DNA of 64,000 nucleotides from Dicyema japonicum (GCA_011109175.1 RDEW01000008.1:815954-879953), one strand, 5' to 3'; shown: positions 46,556 through 58,799, numbered from the stretch's first letter. The notes: generated by a model not told the origin, from the sequence alone. A program made the numbers and translations.

Positions 46556-49471
46556 GAGAAAGAGGATAAAAGTTATCATCTAATTAAGTGACCCAGGAAT
46601 CCATACCAGTCTTTTTCCTGCGGTTAGTTTTGGAGTCCTGGATTAATCTCCACAGCGTGGAAGATTTCTTCTCATATCTCGGGCAGGCGTCCATATATAG
46701 TCTGATGTGCGGTCCGAGGGAATGGTCAGGGGACTTTGCCATTTTGAGAAAGTCCCGGTGACGTTCCGTAAAGTATTCCATGATTGGAGGATGTTTAGTG
46801 TTTTCCGTAGTAACGAGGTGGACGTCTTTTTTGACGATCTCAATAGAATTCTGAGACATCGATTTTGTGAAACCTCCAGCTTACTTTATGCTAATATTGA
46901 TAAGGGGGCAATCTATGCAGCACAGGCGTACTCGATGCTAGATAGAACAAATTGTTTGTATAGAATCTCTAACGATGGGCGGGAAGATACTGGAGAGTAG
47001 TGAACGCCTTGAGAATTCCAATTTTCTTTTGGATCTTCGCGGTTACTAGGTCCACTTGATGTGTAAATGTGAGTAGGGAATCCAGGATGACTCCAATGAT
47101 TAAAAAGGTTTTCTTAATGAGAAGCGGGGAGTCATACAATGTTATTCGTGCTGTTTCCCATAATTCTTTTCGTGCTGAGGTAAACGTCATTACATGTGAC
47201 TTTCCTGGTGATATATTCAAAGACCCATCTGGTTTAGTAGCTCTTGTACGTCTCGTGTCGCCTCCTCGATTTTTTGATGTTTCACTGCGACCACGAGATC
47301 ATCCGGATAAGATAGAAGAATTGTGTTTTTGGTGGTTGGGGATGATAGGTCACTGATGAACATGTTGAAGAGCATTGGAGACAACGGTGATCCTTGTGGA
47401 ACTCTATTTGGAAGGTATCGCGGTTTTGATTTTTGGTAGTTTGCCACCACTTGGCCCATTCGACCGTTGATGAAGTTAGCCAAACCATGACTTGAATTTA
47501 GGGTGGATCGACAACGTAAAAATTTTTGCTGAAAAAATCTTCCGATATACTGAGTCAAAAGCTTTCTATACATCCACTGAAACCGGCACGGTTCTCTCGC
47601 ATGGATTTGGGTATTCAGGCCGTCCGAAATGAATTGAACCAGTTTTGTTAGATGATTTGTTGTTGAATGTCCTTTGTGGAAATCTTGTAGAAAACATGGC
47701 AGAGATATGAAAGGACGGATCTTTTGAAGGACCAGTTTTTTAAAACTCGTGATAAGGCGCAAATGATAAATACCGGGCGGTAGGAGAACGGGCAGATTAG
47801 TGGTCTGTTTTTCTTCAGGATAGGTATCAGATCATATTAGGGTGTATCAGAGATTTCTTCCATATTGACGGAATCTTGTTCTCGTTTATTGAGAGGTTGA
47901 AAATTTGTGTTATTGCGGCCGTCGCGGAAAGACCCAGGTGTTTCAGTTCGAGAATAGAAATGTCATTTGAGCCGCGGGACGACGAGTTATTCATCTTCCT
48001 GATTACTGAGTGCACCATTGAAGGGTCGAAAAATTCATGTTGGGACATTTATTCCTTCGACCATTGCCAGGACGAACATCCAGGTCTTTTGAATATGGTT
48101 TATGACTAATATTCACATAGTACTTCATAATGTCATTGGGATTTGGATGTGGAGAGCACTTCTTGAGCATCCTTATCGATTTCTATAATACAGTGGGGAA
48201 ATATTGTTCGTAGCTTTTCTGAGAAAGGCTTCCCAACGTTCTTTGTTGTGTTTGTGATGTTCCGCGTGATTTCTTTGTTCAGTTTTGATATCCTTTCAGC
48301 TACGTCCACTGATTGTCTTTCGAAATTCTTCAGCTTATTTCTCGTTTGGATTAGATCTCGCTATTCAGCATCAATTGGGTGCGATGGACGTTGAGGGCGA
48401 CCCTTCGGGATGAATCTTTTGCGAGCTCGGAGTATAATCTCGTTGAGGTATTTGACAGCAGCGTCGATAGATCCGAAGTTTCTATCCGGAACGCCTGGAG
48501 GTGTAGTTCGGTAAAATGTGTGAAGGCGGGCCACATTGCATTGAGAAGTTCACATTGATTCTCGGAGTGTTCATTAACTTATGTTTTTGTGGGATCCTCA
48601 TGAAGATCGGGTTATGGTCTGGTATGTAAGTCGTATGTAACATCCCATGAAATAACAGCCGCAAGAGAAGGAGCAGCAAAATAAATGTCTGGTGAAGTAA
48701 CGGAGTCGCCTCGACGAAAAGGGGTCCTTGTGTGTTTGCTTGGAATATTGAGAATGATCAAGTCGTCAAAACTGTCGGATATGAGGGCTCCCCGTTGATC
48801 CAGTTGTTTGTCAGTATACCATTGAGAACTCTTTGCATCTAGATCACCGCCAATTAGCGTGTTTTCCAACCTGGTGAATCGCTTGAGTTCGGGGCTGTTG
48901 CCGCTGGGGCATGATGGCGGAGGGGGTATGTACATATTGACAACTGTCAATATGAGAGAGGGTAGGCAAATTCTCAGAGTTAGATGTTTCAGTGTGTCGT
49001 CTTGGTGGGAAGGGTCCGGGATGTCGTCCGAGATATTTCTGGCCATTATATGCTTCCTGATTAGAGTAATAAGGCCTCCTCCCATTCCATAACCTCTGTC
49101 TCGTCTGAAAACGGAGTATCCCGGAAAGTTGGGGTTGGTCGCCGTGGGTTAAGTTTCGTCTCTTGGAAAAGACCACTGAGTGTTTTATGAGAAAGCGTTG
49201 TAGTTCGGCAATTTTTGTTCGGATACCATTGATGTCAATTTTTAATATGACTAGATCTGGTCCAGGATTTTCCTTGACATCTCAACAGGAAAGGAGTAGA
49301 ATTCGACACCATCTGCCGCTTCCATGGTTGTGGGATAGAGAGTTTGCGACTCTTTTCCAACACTTCAAGTGAGCGATGCCACCACGTAGGCGAGTCACAC
49401 GGCATGAAATCTTTCCGGTCGATGGGAATTATTTGGGCACATATTGAGGATGGATCCTGGTGCTCCCGCAA
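46556..49471 (-). mobile_element. Jockey-like LINE with endonuclease and RT, degenerate
   Basis: Read down the minus strand. About 49240-48630 is an AP-like endonuclease: NGIRTKIAELQRFLIKHSVV, YGMGGGLITLIRKHI, LTVVNMYIPPP, IGGDLDAKSSQW (catalytic GDxN/D block) and SVTSPDIYFA. About 48050-47220 is the RT: RGSNDISILELKHLG, FHKGHSTTNHLTKLVQF, RVPQGSPLSPMLFNMFISDL and LSYPDDLVVAVKHQ, where the YADD Ala has become Pro. About 47220-46580 is the tail: SPGKSHVMTFTSAR, IIGVILDSLLTF, then SQNSIEIVKKDVHLVTTEN and HIRLYMDACPRY. It is nearly full length for ORF2 but carries several stops and frameshifts; a gag-like first frame is not evident. Confidence 0.85.
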
Positions 49472-50034
49472 ATGATATCATGGAACTATACTTCCTAAGC
49501 ACTAGTTCATTCCGGGGCAGATTACAGACAACACTTCCTCTGACTTTAAATAACGACCTAAAAAATGCAAAATGCGACTGGAAAACCTTGATGACTTAGA
49601 CGCCTTCCAAAAAAATCGAAATCTCAAGAGGAGCGTGGAGGCGTCTGAAGGTAAAAATATCCGGGGTTGGGCACAAGCGACGTCACTTGATTAACTATAT
49701 AGTTGTTGTGAATGTGCATTATTATTAGAGCTCCTTAATATACTGGGAACCAAAAAGTCATGACACCACTTAATTTTTATTATTTTTTTATTTTCATCTA
49801 TAAAATATAAACTACTTTGACTTGTAAATGTTTTTTTGAAAAATAAAAAGTTAAGTATAAGAAAAGTAATTTATAATTCGTTAAATTTAATAGTTGGATA
49901 AGCAAAAAATAAGTTTTAAAAATTTTGACGATTTAAATTGAATTTTTTATGTTTTAAATTAATTTCGACTTCCTGGTAAACCAGACTATCAGTGAATAGA
50001 ATTCTGTGGTTTACGATATCTCCAAATCACACCA
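49472..50034. other. Upstream region of the deacetylase gene
   Basis: AT-rich, especially 49760-49960. No exon or transposon end recognised. Likely contains the promoter of the gene at 50035. Confidence 0.4.
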
Positions 50035-51411
50035 ATGGCCGACCTAGTTGTTCGCTACACAAATTGCCTGGTTCTACGGGACAGAAAACTTCAGGAGTGC
50101 GACCTCTGGACAAGAAATGGAATCGTGATAAATCCTCAACGTCTATTTTACGTTGAAAAAAAGACCGCTGATGTCGTTATCGACTGCATGTCGGCCATCA
50201 TCTCACCAGGATTTATTGATATACAAATCAACGGTAACTTCTAAGTCTTCACTTTATAGGAGCCATTGGATTTGATTTCTCCATGGACTGTCCTGACTAT
50301 TCCGACAGACTTATGCTCGTATCCAAGTTTCTCCTAAGTCACGGAGTGACCTCATACTGCCCAACCTTAGTGACGTCATCACCCCAAACTTACAAATCTG
50401 TAATTTTCCATAGCAAATGAGATAATTCCGAAATTTGAAAAGAGGAGGGGCGGGTCTGATGGAGCAGAGATACTAGGTGGGGATTATAATTACTTGAGGA
50501 CTTCATCTCGAGGGACCTTTCATCTCCAAAAGCAGGAAGGGAGCACATTGTGGCGATCTAATACGTGAGTGTGAAGACATACAAAATCTACTTGACTGTT
50601 ATGGATCGGATCTTTCCAACGTGGCCATTATTACGATGGCTCCAGAAGAGGTCAATGCTGATGAGATCCTCCCGTACCTCTTGGAGCAGAACATAGTCAT
50701 CTCCATCGGTTATTATAAATCAATATTCCAGGACACACGAATACTTCTCTCGAACAAGCCACGTGTTTTGTGCAAAAAGGGGCAAGTCTAATAACCCACC
50801 TGTTTAATGCTATGGCTCCTGTTATACACGTGTTTTAGTGTAGTTCCACCATCGTGAGCCAAATATCGTTGGACTTCTTTCATACACGGAAGAGACCGAG
50901 AAAATATTCTACGGAATAATTGCCGACGGTGTCCACGTTCACCCCTCGTCGATCAAAATGGCACATTCAGTCAGTTCTGACCGTATTCACTGATCTTAGC
51001 CAAGGATTTATACTGATTACGGATGCCATGAGTGCAATGGGACTTAATGAAGGGGTCCATAAGATCGGGACCGTAGAAGTTGACGTAAAACCCAATTATG
51101 TGACCGTCAACGGGACCGACGTTCTCGCGGGAGGTTGTATTGTGAAGGAGTGTAGTATAACGACGATTCCCAAGTCGATTAGAAATCTCAAAGATATGAT
51201 GGGATTTACTGTCGTGGAGGCGCTCTCGACGGCCACGGAACATCCTGCTGAACTTTTAAAAATCAAAAATAGAAAAGGAACCCTGGACTTTGACACTGAC
51301 GCAGATTTTGTCATTTTGTCCCCGGAAATGATCCCTTTAGTGACTGTCATTGCCGGAATCCCCGTTTGGATTTCTTCTGATTCAAATATTAATCTAAATT
51401 GCCTTATCTGA
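50035..51411 (+). CDS. AMDHD2: N-acetylglucosamine-6-phosphate deacetylase
   Basis: This amidohydrolase removes acetate from GlcNAc-6-phosphate in amino-sugar recycling. Seven exons give 412 residues. Introns: 50234-50259, 50400-50421, 50477-50498, 50709-50731, 50821-50843 and 50983-51004 (22-26 bases). Start MADLVVRYTNCLVLRDRKL; IISPGFIDIQINGAIGFDF; LLSHGVTSYCPTLVTSSPQT; metal-site Glu in LHLEGPFIS; His in SIGHTN; His in ITHLFNAMAPFHH; catalytic Asp in LITDAMSAMG; end KGTLDFDTDADFVIL. All active-site positions known for NagA-type enzymes are present. Six extra residues (CIVKEC, around 51138) precede SITTIP where relatives read SGS; they may be an insertion. The stop lies 4 bases from the stop of the convergent small gene. 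Confidence 0.94.
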
Positions 51412-51415
51412 AACA

Positions 51416-51675
51416 TCAAATGTATTCGTTCACTAATATTTTAACATAACTTATTATTATTGATAATAGCACGTTCACGAGAGCCATAATATTTATAGCA
51501 TGTGCAGCAAAAAAGACAAGTGGAAGAGTTAGCTTATTCCAGGCTTTTCTGTTTTTGCCCAGATCCCGCAGTGTGTCCAGGTCATCAGCAGATGCTGTGT
51601 CTTTCAGATCTAGCAGAGATAATTGAGTGGTTGCTTCCCCTGACAACTGCCAGAGAAATCCTTTGTAACAGCCAT
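51416..51675 (-). CDS. Small single-helix membrane protein, unrecognised
   Basis: I do not recognise this protein. A 23-base intron (51647-51669) joins a 6-base first exon, ATG GCT, to a 77-codon second exon. The 78-residue product has a polar N-terminal half with a short acidic stretch (DLKDTASADDLDTLRDLG), then KNRKAWNKL, and one or two hydrophobic stretches (LPLVFFAAHAINIMALVNVL and LSIIISYVKIL). It looks tail-anchored. Support: the intron has the size and GT-AG ends usual in this window, exactly precedes the open frame, and creates an ATG start with G at +4. Against: short length and no homologue known to me. The gene ends 4 bases from the deacetylase stop. Confidence 0.5.
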
Positions 51676-52135
51676 TCGGTTTCCCGAGGTTCGTTATTTT
51701 TCAATTATTATATATTTGAACATACAATGTGGTTAGCTTCCCATGTAAACTCAAACCTTAACATCACGGAACACCAACGAAACTTCTTCAAATGGCCAGA
51801 TAACAATGTAAAAAAAGCCAACAGAAAAGTAAATAATCAAGAGTTGGTTAAAAACATGTAAATTGGTCCACGATGCGGTTATATATGTTTTTTGAAAATA
51901 CGGGTGGTATATTAAGATTATTAGCATTAAAGGTTTGCTGTGTTATATTGAATTGCGGAGTTAACGTGTTTGCTGCCATGCTGTTTGTTTTCATGATTTG
52001 ACAATACCTGCCTTATCGCTGGATTTTGAAGTTTTAGAATGGACTTGGAAAACGCAAAAAAACAATTTATTAACATTTTTCATGACCATTGGCATTAGCC
52101 ATAGGATCATCTTTGTTCTTTGGGCGGAGTTTATA
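51676..52135. other. Short intergenic region, no gene recognised
   Basis: A plus-strand frame at 51718-51861 (RNFFKWPDNNVKKANRKVN) is protein-like but unassigned. The sequence up to 52135 is the target flank of the Tc1 element. Confidence 0.35.
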
Positions 52136-53540
52136 CAGTCTCGTGCAAATGTTACCGCCAGGGTCAAGTAATTCATAAGATATGCAAAAATGTTACTTTT
52201 ATTTGATAATTTTTTTTATTTTAAAAAGCAAATATGCTTTTTAAATTTTAGCCAACCTAATAAATTTTTTATTTATTTCATCCTTAAAAATGGGATTTTT
52301 CCACTTTTTATTTTTTTTAACGAAAATTAACCCGTGCATATATTACCGCCACTTTACTCAAAATTCAAGATAAACCGAGATTTTGTTAAAAAATTGTAAA
52401 ATCAATATTTAGAAGTTCCTGTATATATTCATTGTCCATAGTGTTCCAAATATTTTGATCTGTTATCCACAGTTCTGAAACTGTTTTTGGACTTTTATTT
52501 TTGATTTTAGATAACTCCAACAAGTCTCAGTAATATTCAGGTCTGGAGATTGTGGAGGCCAATTTTCTAAAACTGTGATCTCTTTGTTTTGGAGATATTC
52601 TTTTGTACACTTGAAGTATGTGAAGGAGCACCATCTTGTTGTAAAAAGTATCCTTTTTGATAATTTCAACAAGTCCTCAGAAAGAATTCGTTGATATTCA
52701 ACAGAATTAACACTTCTAGTGCATAAAACTAGCACTCGTTTTCCATCATTTCTAATTGCACCCCATACCATAATAGAGGGTGAATATTTAATTGTCTTAG
52801 TTGTATACTTTGTTTCAAATCGAGATCCTGAGGTCTTCTAGTATATTCTCTCGATTCGAGACTCAATGAAATCCGACACTCATCGCTGAAAATTACATTT
52901 TTCCATTCGAAGAGTATTTTAGTTTTGCACCACAATTTTCTTTTTGTTTTTTGAGGCTCAGTAAGCAACGGTTTTTTGACCGCTCAGTATGCAATGAGAA
53001 ACATCACAGTCTGTTCGGATCTGATTAGATGCTTTTTTGGGATTGCACACAGAATTTCGGACGAGAATTCTTTCATATCGTGCCGACAAAATTTTTTTTC
53101 GGCCAGATTTAGGTCTATCATTGCAGCCATATCCTTAAATATAGCTCTTATGGATTTCACGAACTGTACTTTTGCCTATTCCGAGAGTACTAGCAACTTT
53201 AGAAATCGAAGTCCCATTTTCAATAAAAAAATATGATTTTATAACGATTTTCAACCGAAACACGTGGAATATAACGTTTTTTTAATTTTATTGTACATTT
53301 AAAGAATTTAAAAAATAAAATAATTAATACTTGACTTTAGATATATCTAATTTTTAGGTGCACGCGGCTTAATTTTTTAAAACAATAAAAAGTAGAAAAA
53401 TCCCATTTTTAAGGGATGAAATAAATAAAAAATTGATTAGGTTGGCTAAAATTTAAAATAATAAAAATTATCAAATAAAAGTAACATTTTGCTTATCTTA
53501 TGAATTACTTGACCCTGGCGATAACATTTGCACGGGACTG
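52136..53540 (-). mobile_element. Tc1/mariner element with long IR/DR termini
   Basis: 1405 bases flanked by TA (52134-52135, 53541-53542), ends CAGTCTCGTGCAAATG and CATTTGCACGGGACTG. Inverted repeats extend about 220 bases inward. Each holds an outer motif GTGCAAATGTTACCGCCAGG and an inner related one (GTGCATATATTACCGCC at 52334; a degenerate one near 53358), the IR/DR layout of Sleeping Beauty-like Tc1 elements. The transposase lies on the minus strand: N-terminal part 53310-52970 damaged; EWKNVIFSDECRISL (first Asp); MVWGAIRNDGKR; LQQDGAPSHTSSVQK (second Asp); NWPPQSPDLNITETCWSYL (final acidic residue). Only a few frame breaks, so it is relatively young. Confidence 0.88.
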
Positions 53541-56339
53541 TATGTGCAGAATACAAAACCGCCAAAACATTTAGTTCAGGTTTTTCGTGTTTTTTACGTT
53601 TTTTTAGAAAATGGAGCTTTTAAAAGGTGGCTTAGGTCTATTTTTTGTGGAATGGTCTATGACCGATTACTATAAAATATTTGAATAATGGGAAAATATA
53701 ATTAAGTTATTTTTGTTTTAACACTTTTTGGTCACATTTACTCTATATGACTGGAACATTTTTATAGCTGTTAAAATTTTAAATATAGCACTTAAAAATT
53801 AGCTTTATAGGATTTATAAACCAAAAAAATACCATTTAAAAAATATAGCGCTTAAATTTTTTTAATTATTATATTATTATTAAAAAGTATGGCATCTCTA
53901 ATAGAAGTCCGACTGAAAAGGGAATCTTATGTGAAGGCTGCTCTACGTCAAATAGGTAAATGGGTACCAATTATATACGGTAGTTTATGAAGTTTTTCGT
54001 TCTTTGAGACGTAAAAATTTCCCGATCAACATTAAAACTTGTTGTCTGCAAAATTGCAAATACGCATTCTAATAAAGACTTACTGGTAAATAATAGAATT
54101 TTTCTAATTGTGGAATTCGAAATTGCTTTGAAAAGGCGTTGGAAAATGGACAATAAAAACATGATAACAAACACAGCCCAATAAATCAGTATTTAATTGG
54201 AAATATGAAAATTTAGAGATTTTTATAATGTTCTGAAGAAGATAACAGCGAAATATTTAGATTATGCAATATGTAACGTGGTTTCACAATGCAGCTTAAT
54301 GCAGTCAAACAAGAAACTCTTGAAAATGTTCTTAAAGATTTTAAAGCAGATATTGTGCATTCACTAAAAAAGACCCTCATTTTTAAGGAAAATCTCAAAA
54401 TTGGGAGTTTTAGGGTCGGACTGTATCATACACGCGAGAATACTGAGAGTAAGTCGGATCCTGAAAGAATGAAGCACCAAAGATGCTCACTGAGAAACGT
54501 TTAAGCAAAAAATTCCCAGTTTAAGTTTTTTGATAACTCTAACAATGATTTTTGGAAAAATATTTAAGTGCTTCTCTTCCTCCGACTTGTAATAACTGCA
54601 ACTCAGCCATGATCAGCCTCGGAAATGGCTGAAACCTTCTGAGAGGATCCAGGCTCGAATGAAAGGAACTTGTAGTGGTTGTTAAGATTTCATTGTTAAT
54701 TCTGACTATCATAAATTAAGGTATTTCTACTGATACCGTCGCTTCGTCACCTCGGTACATTTCATGCAATAAATATAAGTCACCCCTCAATTACTCGACC
54801 AATTAACCATCAGTCCTTTCATGACGCTTTAAATAATCATTCTGCTTTTTTCTCCAAATGTAAAATTCCTTAGGAGAATATACAACCTTACTGAATTTTT
54901 ATTTCCCTTTTCTCATCTTATGAATTCTTGGTCCCTGGATGTACTTGTCATTGTTCATCTTCCACTTGCTACTTGGTAGAAGGTTTCTCTTTCCTCAGCT
55001 CCTTATCTTCTCTTATTATACTAGAGTGGTATTATGTGATACGTCCCCTGAAAGAACCCCACTAAAAACATCATTTGCTTTCTCCCACTACACTGGAAAG
55101 GTTCTCACAACTGGAACGACTGAATGTGTGCTTTCCCTTCCGTAGTTTATAAATAAACTTATATGTGGATCGCGTATAGGTGATCCCAAAGACAGCAACC
55201 ACCAACCATCACAGAATCATAAGTCGCAATTTATTTAGAGGCAACAAGTGCTGTGAAAAGTTCTCAAATTAAGATTATTGAACAAGTTGACATGCTCAAT
55301 GAAATTATGGACATTCCAATGAGATTGCACGAACGACTCCTCCAGTTGGAAGGTCCCGAATTTAATACACCTAATTCGCTTGCAGACAGTCCCCGACCGC
55401 ATCTCAACCAAATTTCATGAATCAGCTACCTCAGGAATCCTTCCGATTCGTTTATAGTATGTATTTCTCAGAAAATTACCCCCCACTACCCAAAATAAAG
55501 AACGGTCTCCTAAGGGATATGCACTTTATGAAGTAAATCAACGGAACCTTCTCGGAAGAAGTCATCTTCTGCCTAATCTGCCCTCCCACGACCAAATCAT
55601 AGGCCTCCTGACTGTCCATTGACACTCCCGAGTAACTGTCAACTATGCACGTGTACTAAAACGAATTGCAGCTTTCTGTACCCAAACTCAATTCTGTTCA
55701 GAATCCTCGTGATCTGCTCCTTTTCGAATCTTAAGCTGTACTTGATGCAGAACCCGAGCGCAACATTGACTTGAGCAGTGTCGCACTAGAGAACTCTAAC
55801 GGACGAGTTTTCCATTGTCCAAAACCGCCTGGAGGCCTTATTCCCTGATGTGAGGATAATCGAGACTTTTGGTATGGCTCTTCTTGATGCCCTCTATTTT
55901 TGTCCGAACGGAATGTTCATGTGGAGAACGGCTGATTCGTTCGGCTCATCAAGGAGGAGATTAAAACTCTTGAAACACAAATCGCTTTTTCTTAATGAAA
56001 AATAATATTTTTGTTCCCAAAAAGAGCTCCTCACTATCGAGTTTCCCTTGTTAAGATCTCCCGATTTTGCCATTCCATGCTACCTGTCGTCTTTTGCAAG
56101 CTGCCGTGCCTTGGCTTCTCATTCTTATGTTCATGACCCGAATTGAGTCTGGACCCTGTGCTTGATACGGTTGTGCAGCAGTGAAAAAGCGAGCGGGCTT
56201 GGTGTTCTGAACAATTTTACCTCTCAAAAAACACTGAGATGAAATCCTTTGCGAAAAAAAGCTAAATGAATTTGGAAGGTTTTCAGATATTCATTGTCAC
56301 AGTGGCGTCTTCTGAGAATTTGGGGTCTGGTTCAATTGC
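53541..56339. other. Mostly unassigned; two or three protein-like stretches
   Basis: At 53889 an ATG opens MASLIEVRLKRESYVKAAL; a 28-base GT-AG gap could join it to VYEVFRSLRRKNFPI, but no family is recognised. At 54289-54504 a 71-codon frame reads LENVLKDFKADIVHSLKKTL. At 54650-54830 the minus strand is a SINE-like copy (TGGTTAATTGGTCGAG, CTTATATTTATTGCATG). At 55270-55420 a plus frame reads QVDMLNEIMDIPMRLHERL. None can be built into a gene with confidence. Confidence 0.35.
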
Positions 56340-56696
56340 CTTCCTGGTACGAGCAGTTGGTAATCTGTCAGGTAGTGGGATGGTTGACAGGAAAGGGCTA
56401 CATCCGTTGTCATGCAGACGGAGCGCCGGGAATTCCCTCGTCACGTCATGTTAAAGTCGACTGTCATGCTGGCTATCGAAGATCCAGTATTTACTTGCCT
56501 TCTGGAACCCATCGGTCTTGACAGAAGTAGTGCAAGACCATACAATGGAGCAAGGGAGATGTCTTGCTTGGGATTCAACGTGCACGGACAATTTTCTCTA
56601 ATGGAATCTGCCCAAGTCATCGTTGCGTGTGGGAAAATGAGGAAGTCCAGGGTATTGAAGACCGGTTCGCTTTCCAGCCGATCACCGATAAGTTAA
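56340..56696 (+). mobile_element. C-terminal fragment of a PHD-RT element
   Basis: The plus strand reads GLHPLSCRRSAGNS and, after a frame change, TCLLEPIGLDRSS, ARPYNGAR. This matches HPLSCRRSAGRGPRH and LEPVGLDLGDGKRP of the copy at 63033-63490. Inactive. Confidence 0.65.
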
Positions 56697-57699
56697 ATTA
56701 AATTTTTATTCCAACACCACCGTTTAGCCTTAAAAGAAACAAAGTGATCCCGAGAATTTTAATCCAGGTTCTCAGCCGGGCTCGATCCTCTCCCTTGATC
56801 CTAAACAAGCTCGTTAAAGTCAGATTGTCTCCTACTTTCGTTATTTCTTTGAATTAGGATCTCCAAAAATGTCGGAATCATGTTCTTTTTGTCCGTAGAC
56901 TAATTCTCTGTCACCCCAAAAGCCCTATTTGTGTAGCCACGATTTTCTAAGGAGTAGTCCAAGAGATCAAAGGTTTAAAAGTGTTTGAAATGAAAAAAAT
57001 AATATAAAAGATGCTAAAAACAATTTTCCAGGTTTGAAGCCTGATATTAACATGTTCTTTGAACACGTGACTAGGAAAGATTTTATTTGATCAATGGATG
57101 TTAATTAATACAGTTACTGGGAATCCTTGTCTCTAATACTACTAGTCTTCTTTCAATTAAGGCTTTGTACGGGTTTTAGCTATCGGCTTTTAAATTTAAA
57201 AAATCGAATCCAAACTTCTCTCGTCCGATATATTAATACTGGTAATCGGAGGTATTTTTAATATTGCAGCATTTGTTTATGAAAATTTAAAAGTTTTTAG
57301 CTTTTAAGCTTTTTTGGCTATACATTGGCAATCGATGCCATTGCTCAAGTCTCCGGCGCTTAATTAAGACCGTCCGATGGGTAAACAAATCTTTGGAAAA
57401 ATACGGACTTAAGTAGATCGCCACCAAACCAGCTTTCATGTCATAGTTATGTCGCTTACAAGTGATTTACCACATTGCTCATTTGTCTTGGTGATACTGC
57501 CAATTTTTAGGACAGCTCTCGACACTGAGACACCATAAAAGTATATTCTTGTTATGGTAGAGCACTTCTTTCTTGCTTCCAGTCAAGGTTCTTAGACACA
57601 CAGTTGTTATCTTTCAGATTATTTGTCCTTAGAAACCGCTGAGAAAGAGGCGGTTACTTATTTACCCTCGCCACCTCAAGTGATGAAACAGGTGGTTAA
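56697..57699. other. Intergenic, no gene recognised
   Basis: No conserved frame, no transposon terminus and no repeat shared with the rest of the window were noticed. Confidence 0.4.
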
Positions 57700-57960
57700 C
57701 AAAACAAAGACGAACGGCCTCACATGCTCGGTAAGGATAGAAAAGATGTGGAGGGAAAATTGAAAGCGGCCCGAGACATGAAAATAGTCTTATGGTCGTA
57801 GAGTAACCTGGAAGGACAGAGAACTAATTCTGCTGCCCGGTTTTGTATACACAGTCTTTTAAACCCACGTGGTTCGTCCACTTTCGTTAAATCATATTCT
57901 CGATACAAATTTGTAGGGGGGCAGTCTTGGAAGATAGTTGTCAACAAATATCAATTATTC
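57700..57960 (-). mobile_element. Non-LTR RT C-terminal fragment
   Basis: A minus-strand frame reads FKRLCIQNRAAELVLC followed by HKTIFMSRAAF. LQNRAAR/E-type text follows the thumb in jockey- and CR1-like RTs. Short; family assignment tentative. Confidence 0.45.
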
Positions 57961-58799
57961 GTTCTACATGAGAATAAATAATCACATTAATGCTAATGAA
58001 TAATCTCATTAATGCTGAACAGTCAGCAGGCTTGCAAGAAAACGGGAGGTGAATTATGAAAGACTCAACGGCTCTTCCAAAAATTGGCTTGTCATTATGA
58101 AGGGTGACTCTCAATTCGTTATCTCTCTCATAAATTTTGTGTCACCATAATAACGTTCCGCACAACTTCTAGTCAACTGAAAACACAAGTAGAATGCCCC
58201 TGTTTTTTCTCAAGAGAGTAGGATGTCTGGCCACATTCAGAAGCCGTAAAACTCAGTGGCCCCTAAAGTTGTCACTGTGAGAGCATCTATTATGTCGGCA
58301 AGGATCAATACTTAAACAACTCAGAAATATTAAAACATCAAGAAGCTTTGATAAAACCACAAGGGCACTATTAGCATATCCATGCAAAACCATAGTTGTG
58401 GGGACCCCTCCAAAATATGATCCAGTTATGTAAGGGAGAGAGAAAACTTCTCTTTATCACTAGGCACTTCTCGTGACAGGTGGATCGCATGACACCACTC
58501 TAATTGATAAGAAGAAAGGGGCAAAGCATATGAAAGAACCTTGTATAACATCCTAGCCACAAGGTTAGCTGGGATTAAAAGTTTTTTTAACAAAAATAAT
58601 TGATTTATTCTGATAAGGCAAACAGATAAGGATGAGTTAGCTGATAGTCCTTCTCAAACTCCACTAAAAGCCACTATTTGGAGTTGATGAAATGACTTAC
58701 TAGAATAATTCCCTATTTTGATATAAACTCCCCACTGCATTCTTTTACCCCACGTGGACAACATGACGAACTAAAATCATCAGATATTTAATTACAGGA
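57961..58799. other. Intergenic; repeat at 58215-58275
   Basis: The stretch ATGTCTGGCCACATTCAGAAG...AAACTCAGTGGCC resembles 22325-22385. No exons recognised. Confidence 0.4.

Noticed and set aside
53889-54504. Mitochondrial ribosomal protein bL25-like gene
   Set aside because: The first block ends in IGKWVPIIYG, faintly like bL25, but an alternative splice removes it and no further domain follows.
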